From positions 496,001 to 560,000 of the forward strand of contig NZ_JAAKGI010000003.1 in the NCBI RefSeq assembly GCF_011762485.1: a DNA stretch of 64,000 bases, in the 5' to 3' direction. The stretch's first letter is position 1. Each line of letters begins with the position of its first letter. Below, in pieces: positions 7,334 to 16,560 of the stretch. The DNA is from Yeosuana marina (GTDB lineage Bacteria > Bacteroidota > Bacteroidia > Flavobacteriales > Flavobacteriaceae). The notes beneath the pieces were generated by a model. It saw nothing but the letters and a program-made list of their open reading frames with translations. It had not been told where the DNA came from and made no database searches. Both the position numbers and the translations under genes were made by a program.

Positions 7334-9253
7334 ATGTTTATTAAAAGTGTATGTACTGTTTTACTTGTTTTTTCAAGTTTAACAATTGTATCTCAAGAGA
7401 ACTTATATTCAAGTTCTACCATTCCAGAGAATCTTAAAAAAAGCGCGAATGCCGTTGTTAGGTTAAACGACATAGATGTTTCGTTGGAATCCTCAAAGAA
7501 AATGGTTATCAAAAAGAAAAGCCTCATAACCGTTTTAAACAAAGAAGGGGATGACAATATTGATGCCTATGTTTTTTATGACGACGATGTTCATATTAAA
7601 GAATTAGAAGTGCTTGTTTACAACAAATTTGGTGACTTAATCAAAAAAATAAAAGAGAAAGATTTTAAGGACATTAGTGCTGTTGATGGCGGCACTCTGT
7701 ATTCAGATTCTCGCGTTAAATATTTAGAATATACGCCCATTGATTATCCATACACTCTCGAATTTACTTGTGAAACAGAAACAGGAAATACTGCTTTTAT
7801 TCCGCCGTTTAGTCCAATAACAGACTATTTTGTTAGTGTAGAAACTAGCAAATACACTCTTAATTATCCAGAAGACATTACCATTAGAAAAAAGGAAAAA
7901 AATTTAGAAGGTTTTCAATTTGAAAAAGAAGACACCATTGGAAAACTAGTTTACAAGGTAAAAAACATTGAAGTTTATAAACCGGAAGATTACAGCCCTT
8001 CTTTTAGAAACATAATACCTAAAGTTTTATTAGCGGCTAATCAATTTACTTATGAAGAAGTTTATGCAAGTGTTGATGATTGGAATAGTATGGGGATATG
8101 GTTTCAAGAGAATTTACTAAATGGAAGAAATCATATAACAGAAGAAACAAAAAAGCATATTCTGAAATTGGTAGAGGGGATAGATGATCCAATTGAAAAG
8201 GCGAAGATAGTTTATAAATATGTACAGGATAATACAAGATATATTAGTGTTCAAGTTGGTATAGGCGGAATGCAACCAATTTCGGCATTGGAAGTTGATA
8301 AAGTTAAATATGGTGATTGTAAAGGGTTGACAAATTACACGAAATCATTATTAGAAGTTGTCGGTGTAAATTCTAATTATACAAGATTATATGCATCTCC
8401 TTCAAGCCAAATAAGCGTTGATAAAGACTTTGTTTCTTTTGGAGGTCAGACTAATCATGTCATTTTAAATATTCCACAAGAAAACCAAGACGATATATGG
8501 CTAGAATGTACCAGCCAAAAAGTGCCTTTTGGTTTTATTGGCGAATTTACTGATGATAGAGATGTCCTAGTTGTAACACCAGAAGGCGGTAAAATTAAAC
8601 ATACTAAAAAATACACAACCAACGAAAATTCGCAAACTATAGAGGGAAGTTTTGCTTTGTCAGATGACGGAACTATTGATGTGACTGCAAATGTTGTTTC
8701 AAAGGGAATTCAATACGACAATAAATATTGGATAGAAACAGAAACGGCTCGAGATTTAGATGTTTACTATAAAAAACGATGGAGCTATATAAATAATATT
8801 ACCATTAATAAAAAAGATATTACTAACAATAAAGATAGTGTCGCTTTAATAGAAAACATAAAATTTTTAGCCACTAACTATTCAAAAAAAGTGGGCGATA
8901 GGATGCTTTTTAATGTGAATGCATTAAACAGAAATACTAACATACCAGACCGTTACAGAGCTAGAAAATACCCTCTAAAAATTAACAGAGGTTTTATAGA
9001 TGTTGATGAAGTTGAAATTAAGTTGCCCAAATCTTATAAAGTAGAAGCGTTGCCTAATAAAGTGGTCATTGAAAACAAGTTTGGACATTATAAAGAAGAA
9101 CTAACAGTAAAAGATGAAAAGACCTTAATCTATAAAAGAGAATTTATGGTTAACGATGGAGAATTTCCGAAAGAAGATTACAACGGTTTTAGAAACTTTT
9201 ATAAAGAAGTAACCAAACAAGATAACTCAAAAGTAGCATTAATTAAAATATAG
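7334..9253 (+). CDS. Secreted DUF3857 / transglutaminase-like protein (intact Cys)
   Basis: A 639-residue protein with a signal peptide (cleavage likely after the TIVSQ segment). It has an N-terminal DUF3857 beta domain (about 40-230), a transglutaminase-like domain (about 250-410) and a C-terminal beta domain (DUF2569/DUF3858-like position). The putative nucleophile Cys is residue 329 in YGDCKGL, with the His in TNHVIL near 376. The third acid position reads WLECTS, with Glu where Asp is usual. Such proteins are common in Bacteroidetes and their substrates are unknown. A paralogue of similar design follows at 9351. Periplasmic or surface location is inferred from the signal peptide. Confidence 0.85.
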   Translation: MFIKSVCTVLLVFSSLTIVSQENLYSSSTIPENLKKSANAVVRLNDIDVSLESSKKMVIKKKSLITVLNKEGDDNIDAYVFYDDDVHIKELEVLVYNKFGDLIKKIKEKDFKDISAVDGGTLYSDSRVKYLEYTPIDYPYTLEFTCETETGNTAFIPPFSPITDYFVSVETSKYTLNYPEDITIRKKEKNLEGFQFEKEDTIGKLVYKVKNIEVYKPEDYSPSFRNIIPKVLLAANQFTYEEVYASVDDWNSMGIWFQENLLNGRNHITEETKKHILKLVEGIDDPIEKAKIVYKYVQDNTRYISVQVGIGGMQPISALEVDKVKYGDCKGLTNYTKSLLEVVGVNSNYTRLYASPSSQISVDKDFVSFGGQTNHVILNIPQENQDDIWLECTSQKVPFGFIGEFTDDRDVLVVTPEGGKIKHTKKYTTNENSQTIEGSFALSDDGTIDVTANVVSKGIQYDNKYWIETETARDLDVYYKKRWSYINNITINKKDITNNKDSVALIENIKFLATNYSKKVGDRMLFNVNALNRNTNIPDRYRARKYPLKINRGFIDVDEVEIKLPKSYKVEALPNKVVIENKFGHYKEELTVKDEKTLIYKREFMVNDGEFPKEDYNGFRNFYKEVTKQDNSKVALIKI

Positions 9254-9350
9254 GCCTTAATGAAACATTCAGGACAAAATACTTAGTCAAATACCAAAAT
9301 GATTGTATGGATGTTACTTGTGCCCCTTACAAACAACTAAACATAAACAC

Positions 9351-11369
9351 ATGAAATCACTATTCCTTTTTATGCTGTTAAGCTTTGCGTTAACAGCCTA
9401 TTCTCAAAACTACGATTTTGGTAAAATTTCCAAAGAAGAATTGCAAGAAAAATTCAATCCGTTAGACTCTTCTGCTAGTGCAACCTATTTATATAAATAT
9501 AGAAGAACCTATTTTGTCTATAGACAAGAAGAAGGATTTTCTATTGTTACAGATGTTCACGAACGGATTAAAATATACAATCAAGAAGGCTTTGATTACG
9601 CAAACAGAATAATAAACCTTCATAAATATCATAATGAAGATGAAAAAGTTATGGGGCTAAAAGGGTATACATACAATTTAGTAGACGGTAAGATAGAAGA
9701 AACAAAGCTTGATAAACATGAGGTATTTAATGTAGAACAGTCAAAGTATACCGATCAAGAAAAGTTTACCATGCCAAATTTAAAAGAGGGCTCTGTGATT
9801 GAATATAAATATAAAATAGAATCTCCTTTTTATTGGAATGTTGAAGATTTTGTATTTCAATATGATATTCCAGTTAAAAAAATTGAAGCTAGTTTTGAAG
9901 CACCAGAGTATTTTAATTTTAAATTCAATGCTAAAGGGTTTTTAATTGTAAATCCAAAAAACACTACAAAAAGTGATAAAATAACGTTTAGATATAAAGA
10001 GAGAGAAGGAGGGAATGGATTTGGAAATGGTGTAGTTAGAACAGCATATTCATCTTCAAATTTAGATTTTATCACCAATATAACATCCTATGATCTTTCT
10101 AATATTCCCGCTTTAAAAGAAGAACCGTATGTTAATAATATTGATAATTATCGGTCAGCTGTTCAATATGAATTATCGTATACAAAGTTTCCGCAATCAC
10201 CTATAAAATATTATTCTACGACTTGGGAGGATGTTGTTAAAACTATATATACTAGTTCAGATTTTGGTAACGAATTAGACAAAACAGGATATTATGAAGA
10301 TGATGTTGATGCACTTATTGGAACAGTTTCCGATCCTTTAAAACGCGTTGCTTTAATTTACTCCTTAGTAAAAAGCAAAGTTAAATGGAATGGCTACACT
10401 AGTATTTACGCAAATGATGGTGTAAAAAAAGCATATAAAGATCATGTGGGTAATGCGGCCGAAATTAATTTAATGTTAACCTCTATGCTGCGCTATGCGG
10501 GTTTAAAAGCCTATCCTGTTTTAGTGAGTACAAGGCAACATGGTATTCCTATTTTTCCCACTAGAGAAGGATATAATTATGTGGTTACCTATGTTAAACT
10601 TGATGAAGGCATCATGTTATTAGATGCTACAAGTAAGTTTAGCTTGCCTAATGTATTGCCAACACGGGCATTAAATTGGCAGGGTAGGATTATTGCTGAA
10701 GGTGGCGGATCTGAATTAGTTGACTTATATCCAAAACAGGATTCTAAAAGCACTGTTTTTATGATGATTGATTTAGAAGAGAATGGGGATATTGAGGGTA
10801 ATTTTAGGAGTATGAAAACTAGTCATGATGCATTAACATACAGAGAGCAATATGTTGAGACTGATCAAGATCAATTTTTAGAAGAACTTGAAAACAAATA
10901 TAATGGTTTAGAAATTTCAGATTTTAAAGTAACCAATGCTTTAGACTTATCAAAACCCGTTATAGAATCTTATAAGTTTTTTAAAGAAAGTCAGGCAGAC
11001 ATTATAGGAGATAAAATTTATTTTTCACCTTTGTTCTACTTAAGAACATTAACAAATCCTTTTAAACTGGAAAAAAGAGAGTTTCCAGTAGACTTTGTTT
11101 ATCCTTCTTCAAGCACTTATAGAGTTTCTATTAATTTGCCGGAAGGATATAAGGTAGAATCAACGCCAGAACCTGTTGCTTTGATGCTTCCTGATAATTT
11201 AGGAGTGTTTAAGTATAATGTATTAGTAACTGAATTGGCGGTGCAGTTGGTGATTGATACACAAATAAATACACCGATTGTATCACCATTGTATTATGAT
11301 ACTTTAAAAGAGTATTTTAAACAATTAATAGAAAAAGAAAACGAACAAATAGTTTTAACCAAAATATAA
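9351..11369 (+). CDS. Secreted DUF3857 / transglutaminase-like protein (catalytic residues replaced)
   Basis: A 672-residue paralogue of the preceding protein with the same order of domains. I take ATG 9351 as start because it opens a typical signal peptide (MKSLFLFMLLSFALTAYSQ); an upstream ATG at 9303 would place a hydrophilic stretch before it. The transglutaminase nucleophile is lost: the GDCKG of the neighbour aligns with GNAAE (Ala 369). The His of NHVI aligns with Tyr in NYVV, while the acid is kept in LLDATS. This predicts a non-catalytic partner or binding protein. It overlaps the next gene by one base (TAATG). Confidence 0.85.
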   Translation: MKSLFLFMLLSFALTAYSQNYDFGKISKEELQEKFNPLDSSASATYLYKYRRTYFVYRQEEGFSIVTDVHERIKIYNQEGFDYANRIINLHKYHNEDEKVMGLKGYTYNLVDGKIEETKLDKHEVFNVEQSKYTDQEKFTMPNLKEGSVIEYKYKIESPFYWNVEDFVFQYDIPVKKIEASFEAPEYFNFKFNAKGFLIVNPKNTTKSDKITFRYKEREGGNGFGNGVVRTAYSSSNLDFITNITSYDLSNIPALKEEPYVNNIDNYRSAVQYELSYTKFPQSPIKYYSTTWEDVVKTIYTSSDFGNELDKTGYYEDDVDALIGTVSDPLKRVALIYSLVKSKVKWNGYTSIYANDGVKKAYKDHVGNAAEINLMLTSMLRYAGLKAYPVLVSTRQHGIPIFPTREGYNYVVTYVKLDEGIMLLDATSKFSLPNVLPTRALNWQGRIIAEGGGSELVDLYPKQDSKSTVFMMIDLEENGDIEGNFRSMKTSHDALTYREQYVETDQDQFLEELENKYNGLEISDFKVTNALDLSKPVIESYKFFKESQADIIGDKIYFSPLFYLRTLTNPFKLEKREFPVDFVYPSSSTYRVSINLPEGYKVESTPEPVALMLPDNLGVFKYNVLVTELAVQLVIDTQINTPIVSPLYYDTLKEYFKQLIEKENEQIVLTKI

Positions 11370-11695
11370 TGAACATTCAAAACGCACAGCTAGAAGTTGA
11401 TACATGGATTAAAGAACATGGAGTAAGGTATTTTAATGAACTTACCAATATGGCACAACTTACAGAAGAAGTAGGGGAAGTAGCTCGAATAATTGCAAGA
11501 CGCTATGGTGAACAAAGCGAAAAAGAAAGCGATAAAGATAAAGACTTAGGCGAGGAATTGGCCGATGTACTGTTTGTTGTGTTGTGTTTAGCAAACCAAA
11601 CAGGTGTAGATTTACAAGAGTCTTTTAATAAGCGCATGGATAAAAAAGGAAAGCGAGACCATGATAGACATCACAATAACGAAAAATTAAAATAA
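11369..11695 (+). CDS. MazG-like nucleotide pyrophosphohydrolase
   Basis: A small all-alpha NTP pyrophosphatase of 108 residues. It carries the metal-binding motif EEVGE (in LTEEVGEVARII, near 28) and the second acidic motif in GEELADVLFVVLCLA near 65. Members hydrolyse (d)NTPs to NMP and pyrophosphate, often for pool cleaning; the exact substrate is not visible. The start overlaps the stop of the DUF3857 protein (TAATG), so it is co-translated. It closes the transcript before the terminator at 11717. Confidence 0.88.
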   Translation: MNIQNAQLEVDTWIKEHGVRYFNELTNMAQLTEEVGEVARIIARRYGEQSEKESDKDKDLGEELADVLFVVLCLANQTGVDLQESFNKRMDKKGKRDHDRHHNNEKLK

Positions 11696-11716
11696 ATAAA
11701 ATTATAAGTATCTTTG

Positions 11717-11741
11717 AACGCTTCTCTTAAGAAGCGTTTTT
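11717..11741 (+). terminator. Intrinsic terminator after the MazG-like gene
   Basis: AACGCTTC (11717-11724) pairs with GAAGCGTT (11731-11738) over a six-base loop, followed by T residues. The same stem sequence recurs in the terminator at 59678-59712. Confidence 0.85.
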
Positions 11742-11751
11742 AATTTGTTAT

Positions 11752-12969
11752 ATGGATATTACACTTCAAAAATCAACGATACAAAAGAAATCAATAATTG
11801 AAATAACAGGTTCAAAAAGTGAATCTAATAGATTGTTATTATTACAGGCTTTATACCCTAAACTACAAATTAAAAATGTATCTGATTCTGATGATAGCCA
11901 GTTAATGACGAAAGCATTGAGGTCTAACGGAGATATTGTAGATATTCATCATGCGGGAACTGCCATGCGATTTTTAACGGCTTATTTTGCGATTCAAGAT
12001 GGAAGAGAAGTCATACTAACAGGTTCAGAACGTATGAAAGAACGGCCAATTAAAATATTAGTTGAGGCGTTGCAAGAGTTAGGAGCAGATATATCATATA
12101 TTGAAAACGATGGATTTCCACCATTAAAAATTAAAGGAAAAAAAATAATAAAATCAAGGGTGAATCTTGAAGCCAATGTAAGCAGTCAATACATTTCTGC
12201 ATTATTACTTATTGCTTCAAAACTAGAAAACGGATTAGAATTATCACTCGAAGGAGACATTACATCTGTGCCATATATAAAAATGACACTAAGTTTATTA
12301 CATGAAATTGGTGTTCAATCCTCTTTTGTCGGAAATACGATTACAGTAAAACCTTTAAGTAACCAGCCTTCAAAAACCTTAACCGTAGAGTCTGATTGGT
12401 CGTCAGCATCCTATTTTTACAGTATTACTGCTTTGAGTGAGATAGGAACAGAAATAACACTGTCTTCATATAACGAACAGTCACTTCAGGGAGATTCGGC
12501 TTTAATGACCATTTATAAACATTTTGGAGTGAGCACGGTTTTTAAAGGAAATAAGGTTACTTTAAAAAAAGAAAGGGAAACTTTAGGGCGAATAACTTTA
12601 AACTTAAAAGATGCACCAGATATTGCTCAAACAATAGCGGTTACATGTTTTGCATTAGGTATAGCTTGTGATTTAACAGGATTGCACACTCTAAAAATTA
12701 AAGAAACAGATAGATTGGTTGCTTTAAAGACAGAGATTGAAAAATTAGGTGGTGAAGTAAAAATAACCAATGAATCTTTGCATCTGTCTGAATCTCAATC
12801 TATAAAAAATATGGTGTCTATTGCTACCTATAATGATCATAGAATGGCTATGGCTTTTGCGCCTCTTGCTTTAAAAACAAATATTATTATTCAACATGCT
12901 TATGTGGTTTCAAAATCATTTCCAACTTTTTGGGAAGATTTAAAATCTATTGGATTTAAAATAGAATAA
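11752..12969 (+). CDS. aroA: 3-phosphoshikimate 1-carboxyvinyltransferase (EPSP synthase)
   Basis: Transfers the enolpyruvyl group of PEP to shikimate-3-phosphate, the sixth step of the shikimate pathway. The 405-residue protein has SKSESNR at 21-27 (phosphate and PEP binding), HAGTAMRF near 65, KETDRL near 319, DHRMAMAF near 363 and KSFPTFW near the end. All are expected active-site segments, although the usual N of NAGTAMR is His. It lies outside the attenuated operon, after a terminator, and no matching leader peptide is seen before it, so it is probably regulated separately. Confidence 0.94.
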   Translation: MDITLQKSTIQKKSIIEITGSKSESNRLLLLQALYPKLQIKNVSDSDDSQLMTKALRSNGDIVDIHHAGTAMRFLTAYFAIQDGREVILTGSERMKERPIKILVEALQELGADISYIENDGFPPLKIKGKKIIKSRVNLEANVSSQYISALLLIASKLENGLELSLEGDITSVPYIKMTLSLLHEIGVQSSFVGNTITVKPLSNQPSKTLTVESDWSSASYFYSITALSEIGTEITLSSYNEQSLQGDSALMTIYKHFGVSTVFKGNKVTLKKERETLGRITLNLKDAPDIAQTIAVTCFALGIACDLTGLHTLKIKETDRLVALKTEIEKLGGEVKITNESLHLSESQSIKNMVSIATYNDHRMAMAFAPLALKTNIIIQHAYVVSKSFPTFWEDLKSIGFKIE

Positions 12970-12987
12970 TAATAATCACCCAATTAC

Positions 12988-13019
12988 TTGACAAGGCCTA
13001 CTTTGAGGTTGTATATTTG
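12988..13019 (+). promoter_or_regulatory. Bacteroidetes-type promoter for queA
   Basis: TTG (12988-12990), 21 bases, then TATATTTG (13012-13019) match both the -33 TTG and the -7 TAnnTTTG boxes at proper spacing. The start codon of queA is at 13166, so the transcript would have a leader of about 140 bases. I see no riboswitch-like or leader-ORF structure in it. Confidence 0.65.
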
Positions 13020-13165
13020 CAGCCGTTTATATTTCCTCAAATAATTTTTAACTATTGAAAAATTAAAATATAAACTCTTTTAAATAAGTGTTTCAATATT
13101 AATTCATCCAGATTTATACTATTGAATTCACAATTTAACCAACTTAAAACAATAAAAAGAAACAA

Positions 13166-14215
13166 ATGAAATTATCACACTTTGGCTTCAATTTACCAGA
13201 CGAATTATTAGCAGAATATCCAGCAGAAAACAGAGATGAATCTCGCTTAATGGTCTTAAATAGAAAAGAACAAACTATTGAGCACAAAATGTTCAAGGAT
13301 CTTATTGAGTATTTTGACGAGGACGATGTTATGATTATTAATGACACAAAAGTTTTCCCTGCTCGTTTATATGGAAATAAAGAAAAAACCGGAGCAAGGA
13401 TTGAGGTCTTTTTATTAAGAGAACTTAATGAAGAGCAACGCCTTTGGGATGTTTTAGTTGATCCAGCTCGTAAAATACGTATTGGAAATAAATTATATTT
13501 TGGTGATGATGATATGCTAGTTGCTGAAGTTATTGATAATACAACTTCCAGAGGACGTACCCTTCGGTTTTTGTTTGATGGATCTTATAAAGAGTTTCGT
13601 AAAAAATTAACTGAATTAGGAGAAACACCGCTTCCAAAATATATCAAAAGAGATGTAGAGCCAGAAGACGAAGAGCGTTACCAAACCATTTTTGCAAAAA
13701 ATGAAGGTGCTGTAGCAGCACCAACTGCAGGGTTGCATTTTTCAAGACACTTATTAAAACGTTTAGAAATTAAAGGAGTTAAGTTTGCAGAAGTAACCCT
13801 TCATGTGGGATTAGGAACCTTTAACCCTGTTGAAGTGGAAGATCTTTCAAAACATAAAATGGACAGTGAAGAATTACGTATAGACGCAAAAGCGGCTAAT
13901 ATTGTGAACACAGGTATAAAAAACAAAAAACGTGTTTGTGCCGTTGGAACAACAGCAATGAGAGCTATTGAAAGTGCTGTATCATCCAATGGAATGTTAA
14001 ATGAAATTGATGGATGGACCAATAAATTTATTTTCCCTCCGTACGATTTTAGTATTGCCAATTGTATGATTACTAATTTCCACACACCAAAATCAACATT
14101 GTTAATGATGGCATCAGCATTTGCTGGTCACGACTTCATTAAAAAAGCCTATGCCGAAGCTGTAAAAGAAAAATATAAGTTTTACAGTTATGGTGATGCT
14201 ATGTTAATTATCTAA
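13166..14215 (+). CDS. queA: S-adenosylmethionine:tRNA ribosyltransferase-isomerase
   Basis: Transfers and isomerises the ribosyl part of SAM onto preQ1-modified tRNA, making epoxyqueuosine. The 349 residues show family segments throughout: an N-terminal [14 protein letters not shown], then [13 protein letters not shown] near 60, [10 protein letters not shown] near 190, [13 protein letters not shown] near 212, and the end [14 protein letters not shown]. Length is normal. It is preceded by the best consensus promoter in the window and followed by a terminator, so it is likely transcribed alone. Confidence 0.95.
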   Translation: MKLSHFGFNLPDELLAEYPAENRDESRLMVLNRKEQTIEHKMFKDLIEYFDEDDVMIINDTKVFPARLYGNKEKTGARIEVFLLRELNEEQRLWDVLVDPARKIRIGNKLYFGDDDMLVAEVIDNTTSRGRTLRFLFDGSYKEFRKKLTELGETPLPKYIKRDVEPEDEERYQTIFAKNEGAVAAPTAGLHFSRHLLKRLEIKGVKFAEVTLHVGLGTFNPVEVEDLSKHKMDSEELRIDAKAANIVNTGIKNKKRVCAVGTTAMRAIESAVSSNGMLNEIDGWTNKFIFPPYDFSIANCMITNFHTPKSTLLMMASAFAGHDFIKKAYAEAVKEKYKFYSYGDAMLII

Positions 14216-14246
14216 GCGGTAACGCACTTATTTCACATATAAATCA

Positions 14247-14272
14247 AGCCTCTTTTATTAGAGGCTTTTTTT
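14247..14272 (+). terminator. Intrinsic terminator after queA
   Basis: AGCCTCT (14247-14253) and AGAGGCT (14260-14266) form a perfect stem with a six-base loop, followed by seven T. The same stem occurs in the terminator at 23364. Confidence 0.88.
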
Positions 14273-14279
14273 AATATTT

Positions 14280-14363
14280 GGGCATTCCCCAAAAGGGTCG
14301 GGCTTTTCGCTACAAGTCCTCGGTCGTGCCTCCCTGTGGGCTATCCGCTGCAATCCCTAATGC
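14280..14363. repeat. GC-rich intergenic repeat-like element
   Basis: This ~84-base stretch is clearly richer in G and C than its surroundings and carries no gene. It is bounded by GCATT (14282-14286) and its complement AATGC (14359-14363), with internal blocks such as AGGGTCGGGC and CCGCTGCAATCCC. From memory, very similar 'GGTCGGGC ... CCGCT ... AATCCCTAACGC' elements are dispersed between genes in many marine Flavobacteriaceae. Only one copy is seen in this window, so repetition in this genome is inferred. Confidence 0.55.
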
Positions 14364-14423
14364 AATCCACAACTTCCATTCATATTTCCTAATTCATAAT
14401 CGATAATTCGTAAATCCTTTCAC

Positions 14424-14431
14424 TATTTTTG
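14424..14431 (+). promoter_or_regulatory. Promoter -7 element (TATTTTTG) very close to the rlmN start
   Basis: TATTTTTG matches TAnnTTTG exactly and ends only eight bases before the rlmN ATG at 14440. A transcription start 4-7 bases downstream would leave almost no 5' leader. No clear -33 TTG is seen. Confidence 0.5.
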
Positions 14432-14439
14432 CAAAACTT

Positions 14440-15480
14440 ATGGCAACACAAAAAAAAGACATACGTGCTCTAACCAAAGAGCAACTAAGAGATTTCTTTG
14501 AAAAACAAGGCGATAAAGCTTTTCGAGGCAATCAAGTATACGAATGGTTATGGCAAAAATCGGCGTATAGTTTTGAAGATATGACAAACCTATCCAAAGA
14601 AACTCGGCAGATGCTGGAAGACAACTTTGTTATTAATAACATCGAAGTTAGCAACATGCAACGTAGTAGTGATGGTACGGTTAAAAATGCCGTAAAATTA
14701 CATGATGGTTTAATCGTAGAATCGGTTTTAATACCTACCGCAACACGAACCACAGCTTGTGTGTCAAGTCAGGTTGGATGTAGTTTAGATTGCAAATTTT
14801 GCGCTACAGCACGTTTAAAACGCATGCGTAATTTAAACCCGGATGAGATTTATGACCAGGTAGTGGCCATTGATAAAGAAAGCAAATTGTATTTTAATAG
14901 ACCACTAAGTAACATTGTTTTTATGGGAATGGGAGAACCACTCATGAATTACAATAATGTTATGAAGGCTATTGATAAAATTACGTCGCCAGAAGGTTTA
15001 GGAATGTCTCCAAAACGTATTACAGTATCCACATCAGGTGTTCCTAAAATGATAAAAAAGATGGCAGATGATGATGTTAAATTTAATCTTGCGGTGTCTT
15101 TGCATTCTGCGATTGATAGTGTTCGCACATCCATCATGCCATTTAATGAAACCTTTCCGTTAGAAGATTTAAAAGAAGCGTTACAATATTGGTATGCAAA
15201 AACCAACCAGAGAATAAGTTATGAATATGTAGTTTGGAATGGTATTAACGATTCTAAAAAAGATATCGATGCCTTTGTAAAGTTCTGTAAATATGTGCCT
15301 TGCAAAGTGAATCTAATTGAATATAACCCAATTGATGATGGCGAGTTTCAGCAAGCATCCAGCGAAGCCATTCAACAATATATTAGACATTTAGAGCAAA
15401 ACAGAATTGTGGTAAATGTTCGAAGAAGCAGAGGTAAAGATATTGATGCAGCTTGCGGACAACTAGCGAATAAGTCATAG
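14440..15480 (+). CDS. rlmN: 23S rRNA/tRNA (adenine-C2)-methyltransferase RlmN
   Basis: A radical-SAM enzyme that methylates C2 of A2503 in 23S rRNA and A37 in some tRNAs. The 346-residue protein has the iron-sulfur ligands C-x3-C-x2-C in CSLDCKFCATA near residue 114. GMGEPLMNYNNV lies near 168, and the C-terminal AACGQLA near 338 carries a Cys used in catalysis. Length and motifs are normal. The start codon lies eight bases after a -7-like element, suggesting a nearly leaderless mRNA. Confidence 0.95.
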   Translation: MATQKKDIRALTKEQLRDFFEKQGDKAFRGNQVYEWLWQKSAYSFEDMTNLSKETRQMLEDNFVINNIEVSNMQRSSDGTVKNAVKLHDGLIVESVLIPTATRTTACVSSQVGCSLDCKFCATARLKRMRNLNPDEIYDQVVAIDKESKLYFNRPLSNIVFMGMGEPLMNYNNVMKAIDKITSPEGLGMSPKRITVSTSGVPKMIKKMADDDVKFNLAVSLHSAIDSVRTSIMPFNETFPLEDLKEALQYWYAKTNQRISYEYVVWNGINDSKKDIDAFVKFCKYVPCKVNLIEYNPIDDGEFQQASSEAIQQYIRHLEQNRIVVNVRRSRGKDIDAACGQLANKS

Positions 15481-15541
15481 ACAAGTAAAAAAACATACAT
15501 TCAAAACATATTGTTTTTTTATCATTATTCAATCTAAATAG

Positions 15542-15549
15542 TATCTTTG
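15542..15549 (+). promoter_or_regulatory. Promoter -7 element (TATCTTTG) very close to the polyprenyl synthase start
   Basis: TATCTTTG matches TAnnTTTG exactly and ends nine bases before ATG 15559. As at rlmN, the spacing allows almost no 5' untranslated region. It also argues against the TTG at 15547 as a start codon, because that triplet is part of the promoter box. Confidence 0.55.
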
Positions 15550-15558
15550 GTGCGTCAC

Positions 15559-16536
15559 ATGAAGATTGTAGAACAAATAAAACAACCTATCGCTTTTGAA
15601 ATGGAACTTTTCGAGCAAAAGTTTCAACTTTCCATGTCTAGTAAGGTTGCCTTACTTAACAGAATTACCCATTATATAGTAAACCGAAAGGGTAAGCAAA
15701 TGCGCCCTATGTTTGTGTTTCTGGTAGCAAAAATGGTATCGAATGGTGAGATTAGTGAGCGCACCTATAGAGGCGCATCGGTTATTGAATTAATTCATAC
15801 CGCTACGTTGGTTCATGATGATGTGGTTGATGATAGCAATAGAAGACGAGGTTTTTTCTCTATTAATGCTCTTTGGAAAAATAAAATAGCTGTCTTAATA
15901 GGCGATTACCTGCTATCAAAAGGCTTATTGTTATCGATTGATAATAACGATTTTGATTTGCTTAAAATCATATCTATTGCGGTAAGGGAGATGAGTGAAG
16001 GTGAATTACTTCAAATAGAAAAAGCCCGTAAACTTGATATTACCGAAGATGTTTACTACGAAATTATTCGTCAAAAAACAGCAACGCTTATTGCGGCTTG
16101 TTGCAGCTTGGGAGCTGCCTCAGTAAAGCCAGAATCTCAGCATGTAGAAACCATGAGAAAATTTGGTGAGTTAATTGGTATGGCATTTCAAATTAAAGAC
16201 GATTTATTTGATTATGGTGACGACCAAATAGGGAAACCAACGGGCATTGATATTAAAGAACAAAAAATGACCTTACCTTTAATTTATGTATTAAATCAAG
16301 CGTCAAAAAAGGACAAAAGTTGGCTGATAAACTCAATTAAAAATCATAACAAGGATATAATAAGAGTAAAAGAGGTCATTGCATTTGTAAAAACTAGTGG
16401 TGGTCTCGATTATGCTGTTCAGAAAATGAAACAGTTTCAACATGAAGCCTTACAAATTTTAGAAACATATCCAGTATCACCTTTTAGAAATTCACTAGAA
16501 TTGATGGTGAATTATGTGATTGATAGGAAGAAGTAG
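15559..16536 (+). CDS. Polyprenyl (octaprenyl-type) diphosphate synthase
   Basis: Condenses isopentenyl diphosphate onto allylic diphosphates to build a long isoprenoid chain, probably the side chain of menaquinone. The 325-residue protein has the first aspartate-rich motif HDDVVDDSNRRRG (DDxxD) near residue 86 and the second in IKDDLFDYGDD near 215. Chain length cannot be read with certainty. I chose ATG 15559; a TTG at 15547 in frame would overlap the promoter -7 box. IspB-like by length and position in flavobacterial genomes. Confidence 0.9.
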   Translation: MKIVEQIKQPIAFEMELFEQKFQLSMSSKVALLNRITHYIVNRKGKQMRPMFVFLVAKMVSNGEISERTYRGASVIELIHTATLVHDDVVDDSNRRRGFFSINALWKNKIAVLIGDYLLSKGLLLSIDNNDFDLLKIISIAVREMSEGELLQIEKARKLDITEDVYYEIIRQKTATLIAACCSLGAASVKPESQHVETMRKFGELIGMAFQIKDDLFDYGDDQIGKPTGIDIKEQKMTLPLIYVLNQASKKDKSWLINSIKNHNKDIIRVKEVIAFVKTSGGLDYAVQKMKQFQHEALQILETYPVSPFRNSLELMVNYVIDRKK

Positions 16537-16560
16537 TCTTAGACTAAGCAATTTTTTTTT
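16534..16560 (+). terminator. Weak terminator-like hairpin after the polyprenyl synthase
   Basis: TAGTC-TTA-GACTA at 16534-16546 forms a short stem, and nine T follow a five-base gap. The stem is short and includes the stop codon, so the call is tentative. Confidence 0.35.

Noticed and set aside
13020..13165. Possible riboswitch in the queA leader
   Set aside because: The leader is AT-rich with no recognisable preQ1 aptamer or other paired core.
15547..15558. TTG start for the polyprenyl synthase
   Set aside because: The triplet is part of an exact promoter -7 box; ATG 15559 is a better start.
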